Below, in pieces: positions 32,764-40,520 of a DNA stretch of 40,520 bases. This stretch comes from Kangiellaceae bacterium. Its GTDB lineage: Bacteria > Pseudomonadota > Gammaproteobacteria > Enterobacterales > Kangiellaceae. The notes below the pieces were generated by a model that did no database searches, was not told the origin of the DNA, and saw nothing but the letters and a program-made list of their open reading frames with translations. Each line of letters opens with the position of its first letter. The stretch's first letter is position 1. Made by a program: the position numbers and the translations under genes. The stretch covers positions 1-40,520 of the forward strand of contig JAPHTP010000125.1 of NCBI GenBank assembly GCA_026196875.1, written 5' to 3'.

Positions 32764-33655
32764 ATTTCTCTAGCGCGTCTACATTCTTTATCAAATAATC
32801 GGGGTTTACCCGATCGTGATTGTGCCTGATTAACTCACTTCACAGTTAGCAAATCCCTGCCCAATATTTGTAATTATCAGACCTTCTTACGACTTCTCTC
32901 AGGATAAAGCCTTGAAACCATTTAAAATGTCTAATTTTTAATCGCTAACATTTCTGTCATACACACCCTTGCCCTTGGCGTACCCCTTTTGGGCACTCCT
33001 AGAGTTAGCAGTACAAAAAGGCGTAACTATCCCTTCTCCGCCAATTATTAAAATCGGCTAAGCAAAGAAATGATGTTGACCTGTCTTTTTAAGGAATACT
33101 TTGAAGAACTGAATGTGCCTGGAAAATACTGACTAAATTTCAACCAATCCGTTTTAAGCTAAAATTTAGTTCTACCAACACATTACTGACCGGATGAAAT
33201 TCCTTCTTCAGTAACTTCCCCTAAGGATTATCTGACTTCTACTCAACGACAATCATTGATTAAAATTCAAACAACCTAACTTATCATTAATTATTTTAAC
33301 GGGCTGAATCCTAATCAATTTGAGATAATTTAACAAGATTAACTATTACCAAATTTTGATTTTAATCATGCTTTATCTGAGTAACACCAAAGACTGGCTG
33401 AAGTTTTGGCCGAATATTTAAAATTTAACGATAAATAGCTACTCCTGAGAGGAGTCGAAACGTTTTAAATCCATACCTGAGTGATTAATTTTACAAATCT
33501 CCATCTCGCATAAACATGGCCTCAAATCCATTGACTACCACTTAGAATGACTAGGTGCATTTTCGCCACAAAATTAGTTGTCCAACTTTCGAATGAACAT
33601 CCCCCCTAAATGAATTAACATATAAACACCGAGTTTTGGTGCCTTGTAGTTTTTA
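32764..33655. other. Gene-free AT-rich stretch of about 890 bp
   Basis: No frame here has a start, ribosome site and protein-like content. Notable pieces are the palindrome TCGGG-gttt-ACCCGA-type near 32800, a stem with TGCCC and GGGCA arms near 32970-33000, and the hairpin ACTCCT-gag-AGGAGT at 33441-33455. No tRNA or riboswitch was recognised. It separates the toxin island from alkB and may be decayed island DNA. Confidence 0.5.
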
Positions 33656-34288
33656 ATGAATGACCTGTTTGACAACCTACGTCCTCAAATCGAGGAAATC
33701 TATCCAAGTACTTTTTTACTTTCGGGATATGCTGACTCATTCGTTCTACTTTCTGAAGTAATGCGATTATCAAGTATTTCACCCTTTAGGAAAATGCAAA
33801 CCCCAATGGGACATTATACTGGAATAGAACTGACCAATTGCGGTCCTTTCGGCTGGGTTTCCGACTCAAAAGGCTACCGATATGAACAAATTGATCCGAT
33901 CACTAATAAGCCTTGGCCCGAGATGCCACCTCTATTTCATCAGCTTGCAAAAGATGCGGCTAAGTTAGCTGGGTTCAAAAAATTTGACAGTAACGCTTGC
34001 TTAGTTAATCACTACCAAATCGGCGATAAACTTGGCAGCCATCAAGATAAAGATGAAGGCGAGTTTGACTCACCAATAGTCAGTATTTCAATCGGATTGC
34101 CCGCCACCTTTCAGATATTTGGTAAAACAAGAAGCGGCGTGGAAAAAGAAGTCGAATTAAAAGATGGTGATGTTATGGTTTGGGGAGGAGATTCACGATT
34201 AATTTACCACGGCGTTAAAACGATTAAACAAGATAAGCTAAACCCAAAGTTGAGTGATCGCTACAACATCACTTTTAGAAAGGCCTAG
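33656..34288 (+). CDS. alkB: AlkB, oxidative DNA/RNA demethylase
   Basis: Fe(II)/2-oxoglutarate dioxygenase that repairs alkylated bases such as 1-methyladenine and 3-methylcytosine. 210 residues, close to E. coli AlkB (216). Shared landmarks are TNCGPFGWV, YEQIDPITNKPWPEMP, the iron ligands in SHQDKDE (His and Asp) and IYHGV (second His), GGDSRL, and the 2-oxoglutarate-binding RYNITFR at the end. It lacks a signal peptide. It is convergent with the downstream diguanylate cyclase gene, only 41 bp away, and has no adjacent ada gene. Confidence 0.97.
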   Translation: MNDLFDNLRPQIEEIYPSTFLLSGYADSFVLLSEVMRLSSISPFRKMQTPMGHYTGIELTNCGPFGWVSDSKGYRYEQIDPITNKPWPEMPPLFHQLAKDAAKLAGFKKFDSNACLVNHYQIGDKLGSHQDKDEGEFDSPIVSISIGLPATFQIFGKTRSGVEKEVELKDGDVMVWGGDSRLIYHGVKTIKQDKLNPKLSDRYNITFRKA

Positions 34289-34329
34289 CAATAAATATTC
34301 GTGAAGGTTAATTTGAGGTATAAATAAAA

Positions 34330-35568
34330 CTATCCAGCTTGTGAATCTAATCGACTCTTTGAACGTTTATCTTGGTACATTCTCTCATCGGCAACTTTAA
34401 TCAATTGTGCCAAATCACCAGGGTATTCACTAGAGCTGACAAACCCGATGCTTGCATTTACGCCTTCAAATCCCTGTTTTACCAATTGGCCGACAGCAAC
34501 CTTAAACCTCTCCCTTAACAAGGTTTCTTTCTCCAGGGAGGTATTACGAAAAAGAAGAGCAAACTCATCGCCACCTAGTCGATAGGCATGGTCCTGGCTT
34601 CGACTTATTTTCTTTAGCTGCTCCGCAAATGATCTTAATAACCGGTCACCTTCATCATGACCTAGAGTGTCATTAATTTTTTTCATTCCATCAAGATCGA
34701 TTATTGCTAAAACAAAATGAATGGAGCCAGATTGAGAAAGATTTCTGACTTCTTCACTTAAGTCGATATCAAATGCACTACGATTACACAATTTAGTTAG
34801 GCCATCTGTCATCGCCAGACTTTTTTGCTTTTGAACTTCCATTTCTGAACGATTAAGCGACAAACGATTTCCAACGATGGTAGAAACCAGGTGCAGAGTT
34901 TCTTCAGCTAAGTCTAGGTCAACCTTGTCACTAGGGTGCATTATAAAAATATGGCCAAGTGGTTCACCATTATGATCACGATAAATATACCCAGCATAAA
35001 CTTTAACTCCCATGTCTATAAGCGGTTGGTCGTGTGCAAACTGAGTTGGAATATCCGTGAAGGAAGTAAAATCCTGACTGTCGGCGACAACTTCGCAAGG
35101 AGTTTGCGCCATATTATACTCAAATGTTTCTGTTAGTTTTTCTGTATCCCAAAAGGACAAAACTTCTACTTTATTATTCGTTTTAAATCGCGTCACCAGC
35201 GCCCAACGCCATCGAAGGTAAAGCCCAAGTGCCGTTGCAGCAGTGTCGTAGGTGGACTGTTCATCTTGCAAGCCATGAAGCAACATGCTCAGAATCGAGT
35301 CCTTAATCAATAGATTTTCTCGTGATCGTTTAACAATGGCTACATAGTGATTGGCTATTGTAGCAATGGTAAGCGAGATCTTAGTCTCCGGGCATTTGAT
35401 ATCGCCTAACCGCTGTTCGGAAAGCTTGCACTCAACGAGTTCTTTGGTCGATGAAGGTAATTGATGCCAGGCGGGATTACTAAAACACAATTTGCCGCCG
35501 ATATCTGCGATAGCGGCTGCTTCTTGCAACACAGAAAGTAGTTTTTGCAATTCTCTAAGACTATTCAT
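34330..35568 (-). CDS. Diguanylate cyclase with PAS/GAF-like sensor
   Basis: About 412 residues. An N-terminal PAS-like segment (AAAIADIGGKLCFSNPAWHQL) and a GAF-like region (~90-245) precede a GGDEF domain. The GGDEF motif is intact (YRLGGDEF) and an RxxD inhibitory site (RSQD) lies five residues before it, so active and product-inhibited synthesis of c-di-GMP is expected. No membrane segment is visible. The frame begins with a GTG at 35589, but neither it nor the ATG at 35568 has a good ribosome site, so the start is uncertain. It is divergent from the OmpA/GTPase operon across 512 bp of intergenic DNA. Confidence 0.93.
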   Translation of the reverse strand: MNSLRELQKLLSVLQEAAAIADIGGKLCFSNPAWHQLPSSTKELVECKLSEQRLGDIKCPETKISLTIATIANHYVAIVKRSRENLLIKDSILSMLLHGLQDEQSTYDTAATALGLYLRWRWALVTRFKTNNKVEVLSFWDTEKLTETFEYNMAQTPCEVVADSQDFTSFTDIPTQFAHDQPLIDMGVKVYAGYIYRDHNGEPLGHIFIMHPSDKVDLDLAEETLHLVSTIVGNRLSLNRSEMEVQKQKSLAMTDGLTKLCNRSAFDIDLSEEVRNLSQSGSIHFVLAIIDLDGMKKINDTLGHDEGDRLLRSFAEQLKKISRSQDHAYRLGGDEFALLFRNTSLEKETLLRERFKVAVGQLVKQGFEGVNASIGFVSSSEYPGDLAQLIKVADERMYQDKRSKSRLDSQAG

Positions 35569-35589
35569 AAGCAATATTTCATATTCCAC

Positions 35590-36101
35590 CCCTAAGCATA
35601 GTCAATCAAGCAACCTCTCGCTAAAAATAGGGCAATAAGAGTGAACGCTTCAGGATATGACAATATTCAGTAAATTAATGATTTATATCGGTATTTTTAA
35701 TTGAACAGTCTCTTTATACGCTGGTAATAGAGTAAAAATTGAGCTACATTTGTTTAGGATCTGTTGATCTTTTGTCATGTATCACTGCCATTGCACTTTT
35801 TTTGCCCAGCAAGGCAGATAAATCGCTGTTTAGTTGTCCTGAATAAGCAATTGATAACAAAGCGGGCTGAAAAATGGGCAGGGCCCTTCAAGGTTTGACC
35901 ATACAGTGACACTCGACGAAAGCTCAACAGACCCTAGATACTCATACTCAAACGGAAATTTTAGAACATCCCTAAGTTTTTGAATTTATTGGCCAATGAC
36001 TATTCAAAGTGTTTGGTCGAATTACAAGGATGTAATTTCAGCGTATGAGTCTTCCCAAATAGCGGTCTATATCGGGCCGAAATGGATGTCAGGGGATTAT
36101 T
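35590..36101. other. Divergent intergenic region, about 510 bp
   Basis: Lies between the diguanylate cyclase gene and the coiled-coil/OmpA/GTPase operon and should hold both promoters. I see no gene, no RNA and no convincing -35/-10 pair. The ribosome site of the operon's first gene (GGGGA) is at its right end. Confidence 0.45.
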
Positions 36102-36668
36102 ATGAACAAAAAAACGACTACTTCTAGCTCAACGGCTAAAACCAAGAAAGCTCAGACAAAAGCAAAAGCGACTCCCGGTTCAGAAGAACAGCTGCTTGCC
36201 ATTAGAGATTTATTATTCGGCGAACAGGTCTCAAGTATCCAAGCCTCAATTGAAAATCTGAATGCTGAAACCAATAAACGATTCACCCGGTTGGAATCGC
36301 AACTGACGAAAACAAGTGAGAAGTTTAACCAGTCATTAAAAAGTACAACTACGGAAATCAAAGAACTCATTGAGAGTAATCACCTGGAGCATGTAAGCCA
36401 AGAATCCATTATTGAAGAAAACTTAGGCGCGCTGTCTAGTGCATTCGATCAATTTCAATCCCAAACTGAAAATGATCTGGCTCAGGCGCATAAAGATCTT
36501 GATAGTGCTTCTAAGGCAATTTATAAATCTCTAGAGAAAGAAGTTAAAGCTCTTAATAAGAAGATTGAAAAAGCATCTCAGGAACTTTCTACCAACAAAG
36601 CAGATAGAAAAACCCTTGCCAACATGCTAGAAAATATGGCGTCAAATTTAACTCAAAGCCAGGCATAA
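36102..36668 (+). CDS. Coiled-coil protein heading the OmpA/GTPase operon
   Basis: 188 residues, no named family recognised. A Thr/Lys/Ala-rich N-terminus (~1-27) is followed by IRDLLFGEQVSSIQASIENL and then an almost continuous coiled coil to the end. The block LLFGEQVSSIQ resembles LRSLLIGDDYETVLK in the next protein (residues ~27-45), which suggests a shared docking motif or common origin. It is soluble, without a signal peptide. GGGGA lies six bases before the ATG, and only four bases separate it from the OmpA-like gene. Probably a structural or adaptor partner of that protein. Confidence 0.85.
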   Translation: MNKKTTTSSSTAKTKKAQTKAKATPGSEEQLLAIRDLLFGEQVSSIQASIENLNAETNKRFTRLESQLTKTSEKFNQSLKSTTTEIKELIESNHLEHVSQESIIEENLGALSSAFDQFQSQTENDLAQAHKDLDSASKAIYKSLEKEVKALNKKIEKASQELSTNKADRKTLANMLENMASNLTQSQA

Positions 36669-36672
36669 AAAT

Positions 36673-38439
36673 ATGCTCGATGAAAAGCCACTCGAGAGGC
36701 CGACATCAGAATCAAGTGAGTCAAATTCAGGTAAAGACTTGGCTAAGCTACGCTCTTTGTTAATTGGTGATGATTACGAGACAGTTTTAAAATCCCAAAT
36801 TGAGCAGACGGAAGCTGAGCGTGTATCAGGAGTACTGGCCGAAGCATTTCACCTAAGAAACAGTCGCGACGGAAGTCTATCAAAGGAGCTTTCACCAGTT
36901 ATCGAAAATGCAATTGATACTTCGATAAAGGATAATCCTTCTCGAATTACCAACGTAATTTTTCCAATAATGGGCCCCGCTGTTCGCAAAGCAGTCGCAA
37001 GCGCGCTGGCGGATATGATGCGATCTTTAAATCACTTGCTGCAACAAAGTCTTACGGCACAAGCCATAGTTTGGCGCATCAAAGCTTGGCGACTCGGTGT
37101 ACCCTACGGACAGTACGTTCTTTTGCAAACTCTCGAATATCGGGTTGAACAAGTATTTTTCATCCACAGGGAAACAGGATTACTGATTGAATCTGCGAGC
37201 GCTGCCGGTATCGAGTATCAAGATCCCGATTTGGTTTCTTCCATGCTCACTGCAATCAATGACTTTGTCAGCGACTCTTTTAATAGTGATGGTGATGCGA
37301 TTAGTACAATTCAGTTCAGCGACTTAAGCATTGTTATAGAATCGGGACCTCACGCGGTACTTGCTTTTGCGGTGAGAGGAATACTAGATTCGGCGATTAC
37401 AAATGAGTTAGGGCAGAAACTAGAAGTTTTGCACGCCGAGTTTTCCAAACAACTTGAATCCTTTAACGGAGACCTTTCCCAATTTGAAGGTTGCAAACGT
37501 CTGTTGGAAGGTTCTCTGGTTGAAAAATCTAAACAAAAGAAGAAGTCTAAACCTTGGTTCGCGATTACTGCGGTCTCAGCTGCCACTCTATTAATTGGCT
37601 ACTCAAGTTACTTAAGTTGGCACAAACACCAATACATTGAATATTTTGTAATGCACTTAGAAAAGCAACCTGGGCTCCAAATAATTCACTCTCAGCTCAC
37701 TGACGATGAGTTTCAAATCACTTTTCTAAGAAGCCCTTTGGCGCAAAGCGTTGCGGCTATCAGGCAAAATTTTTCTTACCCCGGATTAACCCTCCAACTT
37801 AACCCTAAGGTAGCTTTAATTGAATCTCCTGAGTACTTTCTGGCTCCGATTGCAAGTAAGTATGGGGTAACCCTCAACTGGAGTAGTGTCGATGAACAAC
37901 CCAAGTTAATTGTTAATGGTCAGTTGACCCAAATACAAATTGAAAAACTGAAACAGGATCCAATTGTTACTTCTGTGTTCAAAGACGTCGACACTCAAAA
38001 TGTTGAGATCCTGACTCCTCTTTCTATAGCGCAACAAAGTAGAGATAGATTTAACGCCCTTGTTTTAAAAGTCAATTCGACTTCCATATTCTTCGAGTCT
38101 GCTTCAGTGACTATGACACCGGGTTCTGCGCAAGAACTTAACCAAACAATCAATGATATAAGAGAAGCACTTTCGTTACAGCAGACAAGTGGTTTAAGCG
38201 TATTACAGATAGGGATCACTGGCTACGCTGACTATCAAGGCGCAAACCTTAATAATATGAAACTCAGCGAAGAACGCGCCAAACTAATCGCTGACAATTT
38301 AGCGGCCAATCAAATCGACTCAGATCTTGTTATCAGCTGGGGAGTTGGCAATAAAGGCTTAGAAAGTATCGAATCAGCAAATCATCGACGAGTTGACCTG
38401 AAAATAGTAGTTAAAGACCTATCGGGGGAATCTAAGTGA
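36673..38439 (+). CDS. Inner-membrane OmpA-like protein with large cytosolic domain
   Basis: 588 residues without a signal peptide. Residues 1-~292 are cytosolic, then comes one membrane helix (~297-315; FAITAVSAATLLIGYSSYL), then a periplasmic part ending in an OmpA-type peptidoglycan-binding domain (GYADYQGANLNNMKLSEERA, then NHRRVDLKIVV). This is MotB-like topology but with a far longer cytosolic part. Within that part, EQVFFIHRETGLLIES followed by a helix and IVIESGPHAVLAFAVRG resembles a roadblock/LC7 fold, the fold of MglB-type GTPase regulators. It could anchor and regulate the GTPase encoded next, whose GTG start overlaps its stop by 4 bases. The roadblock reading is a pattern judgement and has not been tested. 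Confidence 0.88.
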   Translation: MLDEKPLERPTSESSESNSGKDLAKLRSLLIGDDYETVLKSQIEQTEAERVSGVLAEAFHLRNSRDGSLSKELSPVIENAIDTSIKDNPSRITNVIFPIMGPAVRKAVASALADMMRSLNHLLQQSLTAQAIVWRIKAWRLGVPYGQYVLLQTLEYRVEQVFFIHRETGLLIESASAAGIEYQDPDLVSSMLTAINDFVSDSFNSDGDAISTIQFSDLSIVIESGPHAVLAFAVRGILDSAITNELGQKLEVLHAEFSKQLESFNGDLSQFEGCKRLLEGSLVEKSKQKKKSKPWFAITAVSAATLLIGYSSYLSWHKHQYIEYFVMHLEKQPGLQIIHSQLTDDEFQITFLRSPLAQSVAAIRQNFSYPGLTLQLNPKVALIESPEYFLAPIASKYGVTLNWSSVDEQPKLIVNGQLTQIQIEKLKQDPIVTSVFKDVDTQNVEILTPLSIAQQSRDRFNALVLKVNSTSIFFESASVTMTPGSAQELNQTINDIREALSLQQTSGLSVLQIGITGYADYQGANLNNMKLSEERAKLIADNLAANQIDSDLVISWGVGNKGLESIESANHRRVDLKIVVKDLSGESK

Positions 38440-38963
38440 TTTCAAGCAAGATTTGTCTAGTAGGCGCATTTGCTGTTGGTAAAACAAGCTTAATTAAACA
38501 GTTTGTAGAAAGTATTTTTGATGAAAAGTACCACACGACTATTGGCGTGAAGATAGACAAAAAAATGGTCTCACTTGAAGAAAATGAAGTTCAGTTAATC
38601 ATTTGGGATATTGAAGGTGTCGACATTTTTACCGACCTTAAACCATCTTATTTAAGAGGAGCAGACGGCCTTTTATTTGTGATTGACGGAACCCGGCCTC
38701 AGACGGTAGAAGCAGTCGACGCAATTTGTCAAATGGTAGATAAGCATATTCCTGGTAGTCAAAAGCTATTATTGATTAATAAATGCGACTTAAGAGAAGA
38801 ATGGTCGCTTGATAAAAACCAAATAGACCACTTAGATTTTGACAAGGAGAGAATATTTGAAACGAGTGCTAAATCAGGAGAAAACGTAGAACGTGCATTT
38901 CGGACCCTCGCCTACGAAATTCTTAACTCTAAACACAAATCAGTTTCCAAGGACTCAAAGTGA
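38436..38963 (+). CDS. Rab/Ras-like small GTPase
   Basis: 175-residue Ras-superfamily GTPase of eukaryotic-like layout. The P-loop GAFAVGKT spans 10-17, with Thr35 in TTIG (switch I), WDIEG at 57-61 (switch II), NKCD for guanine specificity and ETSAKSG near the end. Numbering matches Ras almost exactly through switch I. Two positions that control GTP hydrolysis differ: Gly12 of Ras is Phe12, and Gln61 is replaced by Val62. There is no C-terminal Cys for lipidation. The GTG start overlaps the previous stop (GTGA) and is preceded by GGGGGA. Its coupling to an OmpA-like membrane protein and a GGDEF-EAL protein suggests a localised switch for c-di-GMP signalling (inference). Confidence 0.93.
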   Translation: MISSKICLVGAFAVGKTSLIKQFVESIFDEKYHTTIGVKIDKKMVSLEENEVQLIIWDIEGVDIFTDLKPSYLRGADGLLFVIDGTRPQTVEAVDAICQMVDKHIPGSQKLLLINKCDLREEWSLDKNQIDHLDFDKERIFETSAKSGENVERAFRTLAYEILNSKHKSVSKDSK

Positions 38964-40520
38964 AAGGCGTTTCCTCAAATATCCATAGCGATCCCTTGTT
39001 AGGAGCGGTATTGAAACAATTGGATATTGCCGTCTTTATGTGGCAAGAGAATGGATTTTTCCAACCATTGTGCTCTCTTCCAAGTTGGTTTAACCAACTT
39101 TACTTTACCAAGTCATTAAATAGGGCAAATGATGACTTGGAGTATTATTTAGGTACTCACTTTCCGTTTATTGAGAACTTTTTATACGACGCCGAGCAAG
39201 TTTGGTCGGAAAGACAGAATTCTAGCCTGCGCTCAGGCCTATGGACGGAAGATGTTTCAGAGTATCAGGAACTTTACTTAGAAGCAGTAGCGCTTAACAT
39301 TGACTCACAACCTGTTCTTCTTATTGTAAACGAAACATCTAACTTCGATTTGCGCCACAAAGTATTTCAAAATGCGAGAAACTTAGCACTAAAAAACGAG
39401 AAACTGGAAAGCTCAGTTCAAGATCATCAACGTCAACTACAAAAGCAATTAGAAAAACTCTACAAGAAAGATAGACTTAAACAGCAACTTCCTGATGAAA
39501 TTGAACAAGAGTCATCAGCAGTGCTGATTTGTAAACAGGATGGCGGCGTTGAAGTTTATAACAAAGCACTTATCGATATTTATTCTCTGAATAACGACGA
39601 CGAATTACAGCGACATTCCCTACTGCAAAAGTGGATCAAAGAAGCGGAAAAGCAGTATCCAGAAATTCACCGTGTACTTAAAAGTGGTAAACACTGGGAA
39701 GGCGAGTTTGAAACCCATGACGCTAAACACGCCAAGAAATGGGTCCGACTGACTATTGCACCGTCAACTAATGAATCTGGTGAGGTTCAACATTTTATCT
39801 GTATCGCCAATGACATCAGTCATATCCGTTTGAGCATTTCAGAAATTGAGCGTTTGACTCAAATTGATACAACCACTCAATTACCCAATCGTCGAAGCTT
39901 TTGGCAATATCTGTCTACGGAAATAAATAAACAACAGGCAACCCCCACAGGTTTAGCGCTACTTTATTTAGATTTAGATAATTTCCGCCGAGTCAATGAC
40001 GACCTCGGTCCTAAGCAGGCAGATTTTCTTCTAAACACGGTCGCAACTCGGCTTAAGAGGTGTTTAAAGAAAAATGACTATGTTGCCCATCTTGGAGGAG
40101 ACGAGTTTGCCGTCGTTATTGTCGGTTTCACTGACCAACATTCGCTGGCAACAATCGCACAAAGAATAAAAGAAAATATATATCGAGATGTGTCATTTAG
40201 CGATTTTACTTTAAATGTCGGTACTAGCATTGGAATAGCGGTTTATCCTCAACACGGTGTGAAAGCGCGCCAGCTCGTTAAAAGTGCGGACTACGCTATG
40301 TACCACGCCAAAGAAATGGGAAGAAATCAATTTCAGTTTTCTAGTCCATACAGTCGTAGGCGGATTAAACAAAAGCTACATATTGAGCAAGGCTTAAAAG
40401 AGGCGCTTCGAAACAGCGAATTTGAGCTCTTGTTTCAACCACAGATTGCCATTGGCAGCACGACTGAACACAGGCTCGAAGCCTTGATAGGCTGGCAGCA
40501 TCCATTAAAAGGGCGGATCA
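38960..40520 (+). CDS. PAS-GGDEF-EAL protein, cut by the window end
   Basis: At least 520 residues, open to the last base. A GTG start overlaps the GTPase stop by 4 bases, and AAGGA lies six bases upstream. The N-terminal ~150 residues are of unknown type, then comes a coiled coil (~150-180), a PAS domain (~185-300), and a GGDEF domain with intact motif at 379-383. The inhibitory site is imperfect, KKND instead of RxxD. An EAL domain begins at the end and shows an intact EAL (RLEALIGWQHP) before the sequence stops. DQLTGLPNR is changed to DTTTQLPNR. It is probably a cyclase, a phosphodiesterase, or both; the missing part of the EAL domain would decide. Last visible gene of the coupled operon. 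Confidence 0.9.
   Translation, partial: MKGVSSNIHSDPLLGAVLKQLDIAVFMWQENGFFQPLCSLPSWFNQLYFTKSLNRANDDLEYYLGTHFPFIENFLYDAEQVWSERQNSSLRSGLWTEDVSEYQELYLEAVALNIDSQPVLLIVNETSNFDLRHKVFQNARNLALKNEKLESSVQDHQRQLQKQLEKLYKKDRLKQQLPDEIEQESSAVLICKQDGGVEVYNKALIDIYSLNNDDELQRHSLLQKWIKEAEKQYPEIHRVLKSGKHWEGEFETHDAKHAKKWVRLTIAPSTNESGEVQHFICIANDISHIRLSISEIERLTQIDTTTQLPNRRSFWQYLSTEINKQQATPTGLALLYLDLDNFRRVNDDLGPKQADFLLNTVATRLKRCLKKNDYVAHLGGDEFAVVIVGFTDQHSLATIAQRIKENIYRDVSFSDFTLNVGTSIGIAVYPQHGVKARQLVKSADYAMYHAKEMGRNQFQFSSPYSRRRIKQKLHIEQGLKEALRNSEFELLFQPQIAIGSTTEHRLEALIGWQHPLKGRI

Noticed and set aside
33441-33465. Hairpin ACTCCT-gag-AGGAGT followed by CGAAAC, considered as a hammerhead-type ribozyme.
   Set aside because: The CUGANGA core is not present in the right place; only a simple hairpin is supported.

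Overview
The window looks like chromosomal DNA from a low-GC marine gammaproteobacterium. The evidence is a close match to enterobacterial-type AlkB, a secreted GH18 chitinase with CBM5/12 and PKD modules, a relic of a REP-associated (RAYT) transposase, and a very dense set of c-di-GMP and two-component genes. Genus cannot be fixed from the sequence. No rRNA, tRNA, CRISPR array or phage gene was seen.

Region 1 (1-7354) is a signalling operon. A lone receiver protein (minus strand) is divergent from four coupled plus-strand genes: GGDEF-EAL-receiver, an MglA-type polarity GTPase, a soluble histidine kinase, and a receiver fused to a PilB/GspE-type secretion ATPase. The last three reading frames overlap. 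Together they look like a module linking c-di-GMP, phosphorelay and a Ras-like switch to a pilus or secretion motor.

Region 2 (7531-17620) is all minus strand. In transcription order it holds a GAF histidine kinase, a small Cys-rich protein, a receiver-HD-GYP protein with a degraded active site, a beta-propeller hybrid kinase of the Reg_prop/Y_Y_Y type, and the secreted chitinase. Divergent from it (17984-20902) are a receiver-GGDEF-EAL protein with both output domains degraded and a coiled-coil protein.

Region 3 (about 20950-32760) is an accessory island. Its core is an 8.2-kb gene for a Sec-exported SpvB/RHS polymorphic toxin with a C-terminal HExxH (putative metallopeptidase) tip. An overlapping membrane-anchored putative immunity gene follows. 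Around it lie six small secreted-protein genes or fragments that look like divergent paralogues, three copies of a 120-bp repeat that each follow a gene, REP-like palindromes in front of genes, and the RAYT relic. An 892-bp gene-free stretch closes the island.

Region 4 (33656-40520) has alkB convergent with a diguanylate cyclase gene, then a second coupled plus-strand operon: a coiled-coil protein, an inner-membrane OmpA-like protein with a large cytosolic domain, a Rab/Ras-like GTPase with unusual catalytic positions, and a PAS-GGDEF-EAL protein running off the window end. The two operons at the window ends share a theme: a small Ras-like GTPase paired with a c-di-GMP enzyme and a cell-envelope or motor protein.
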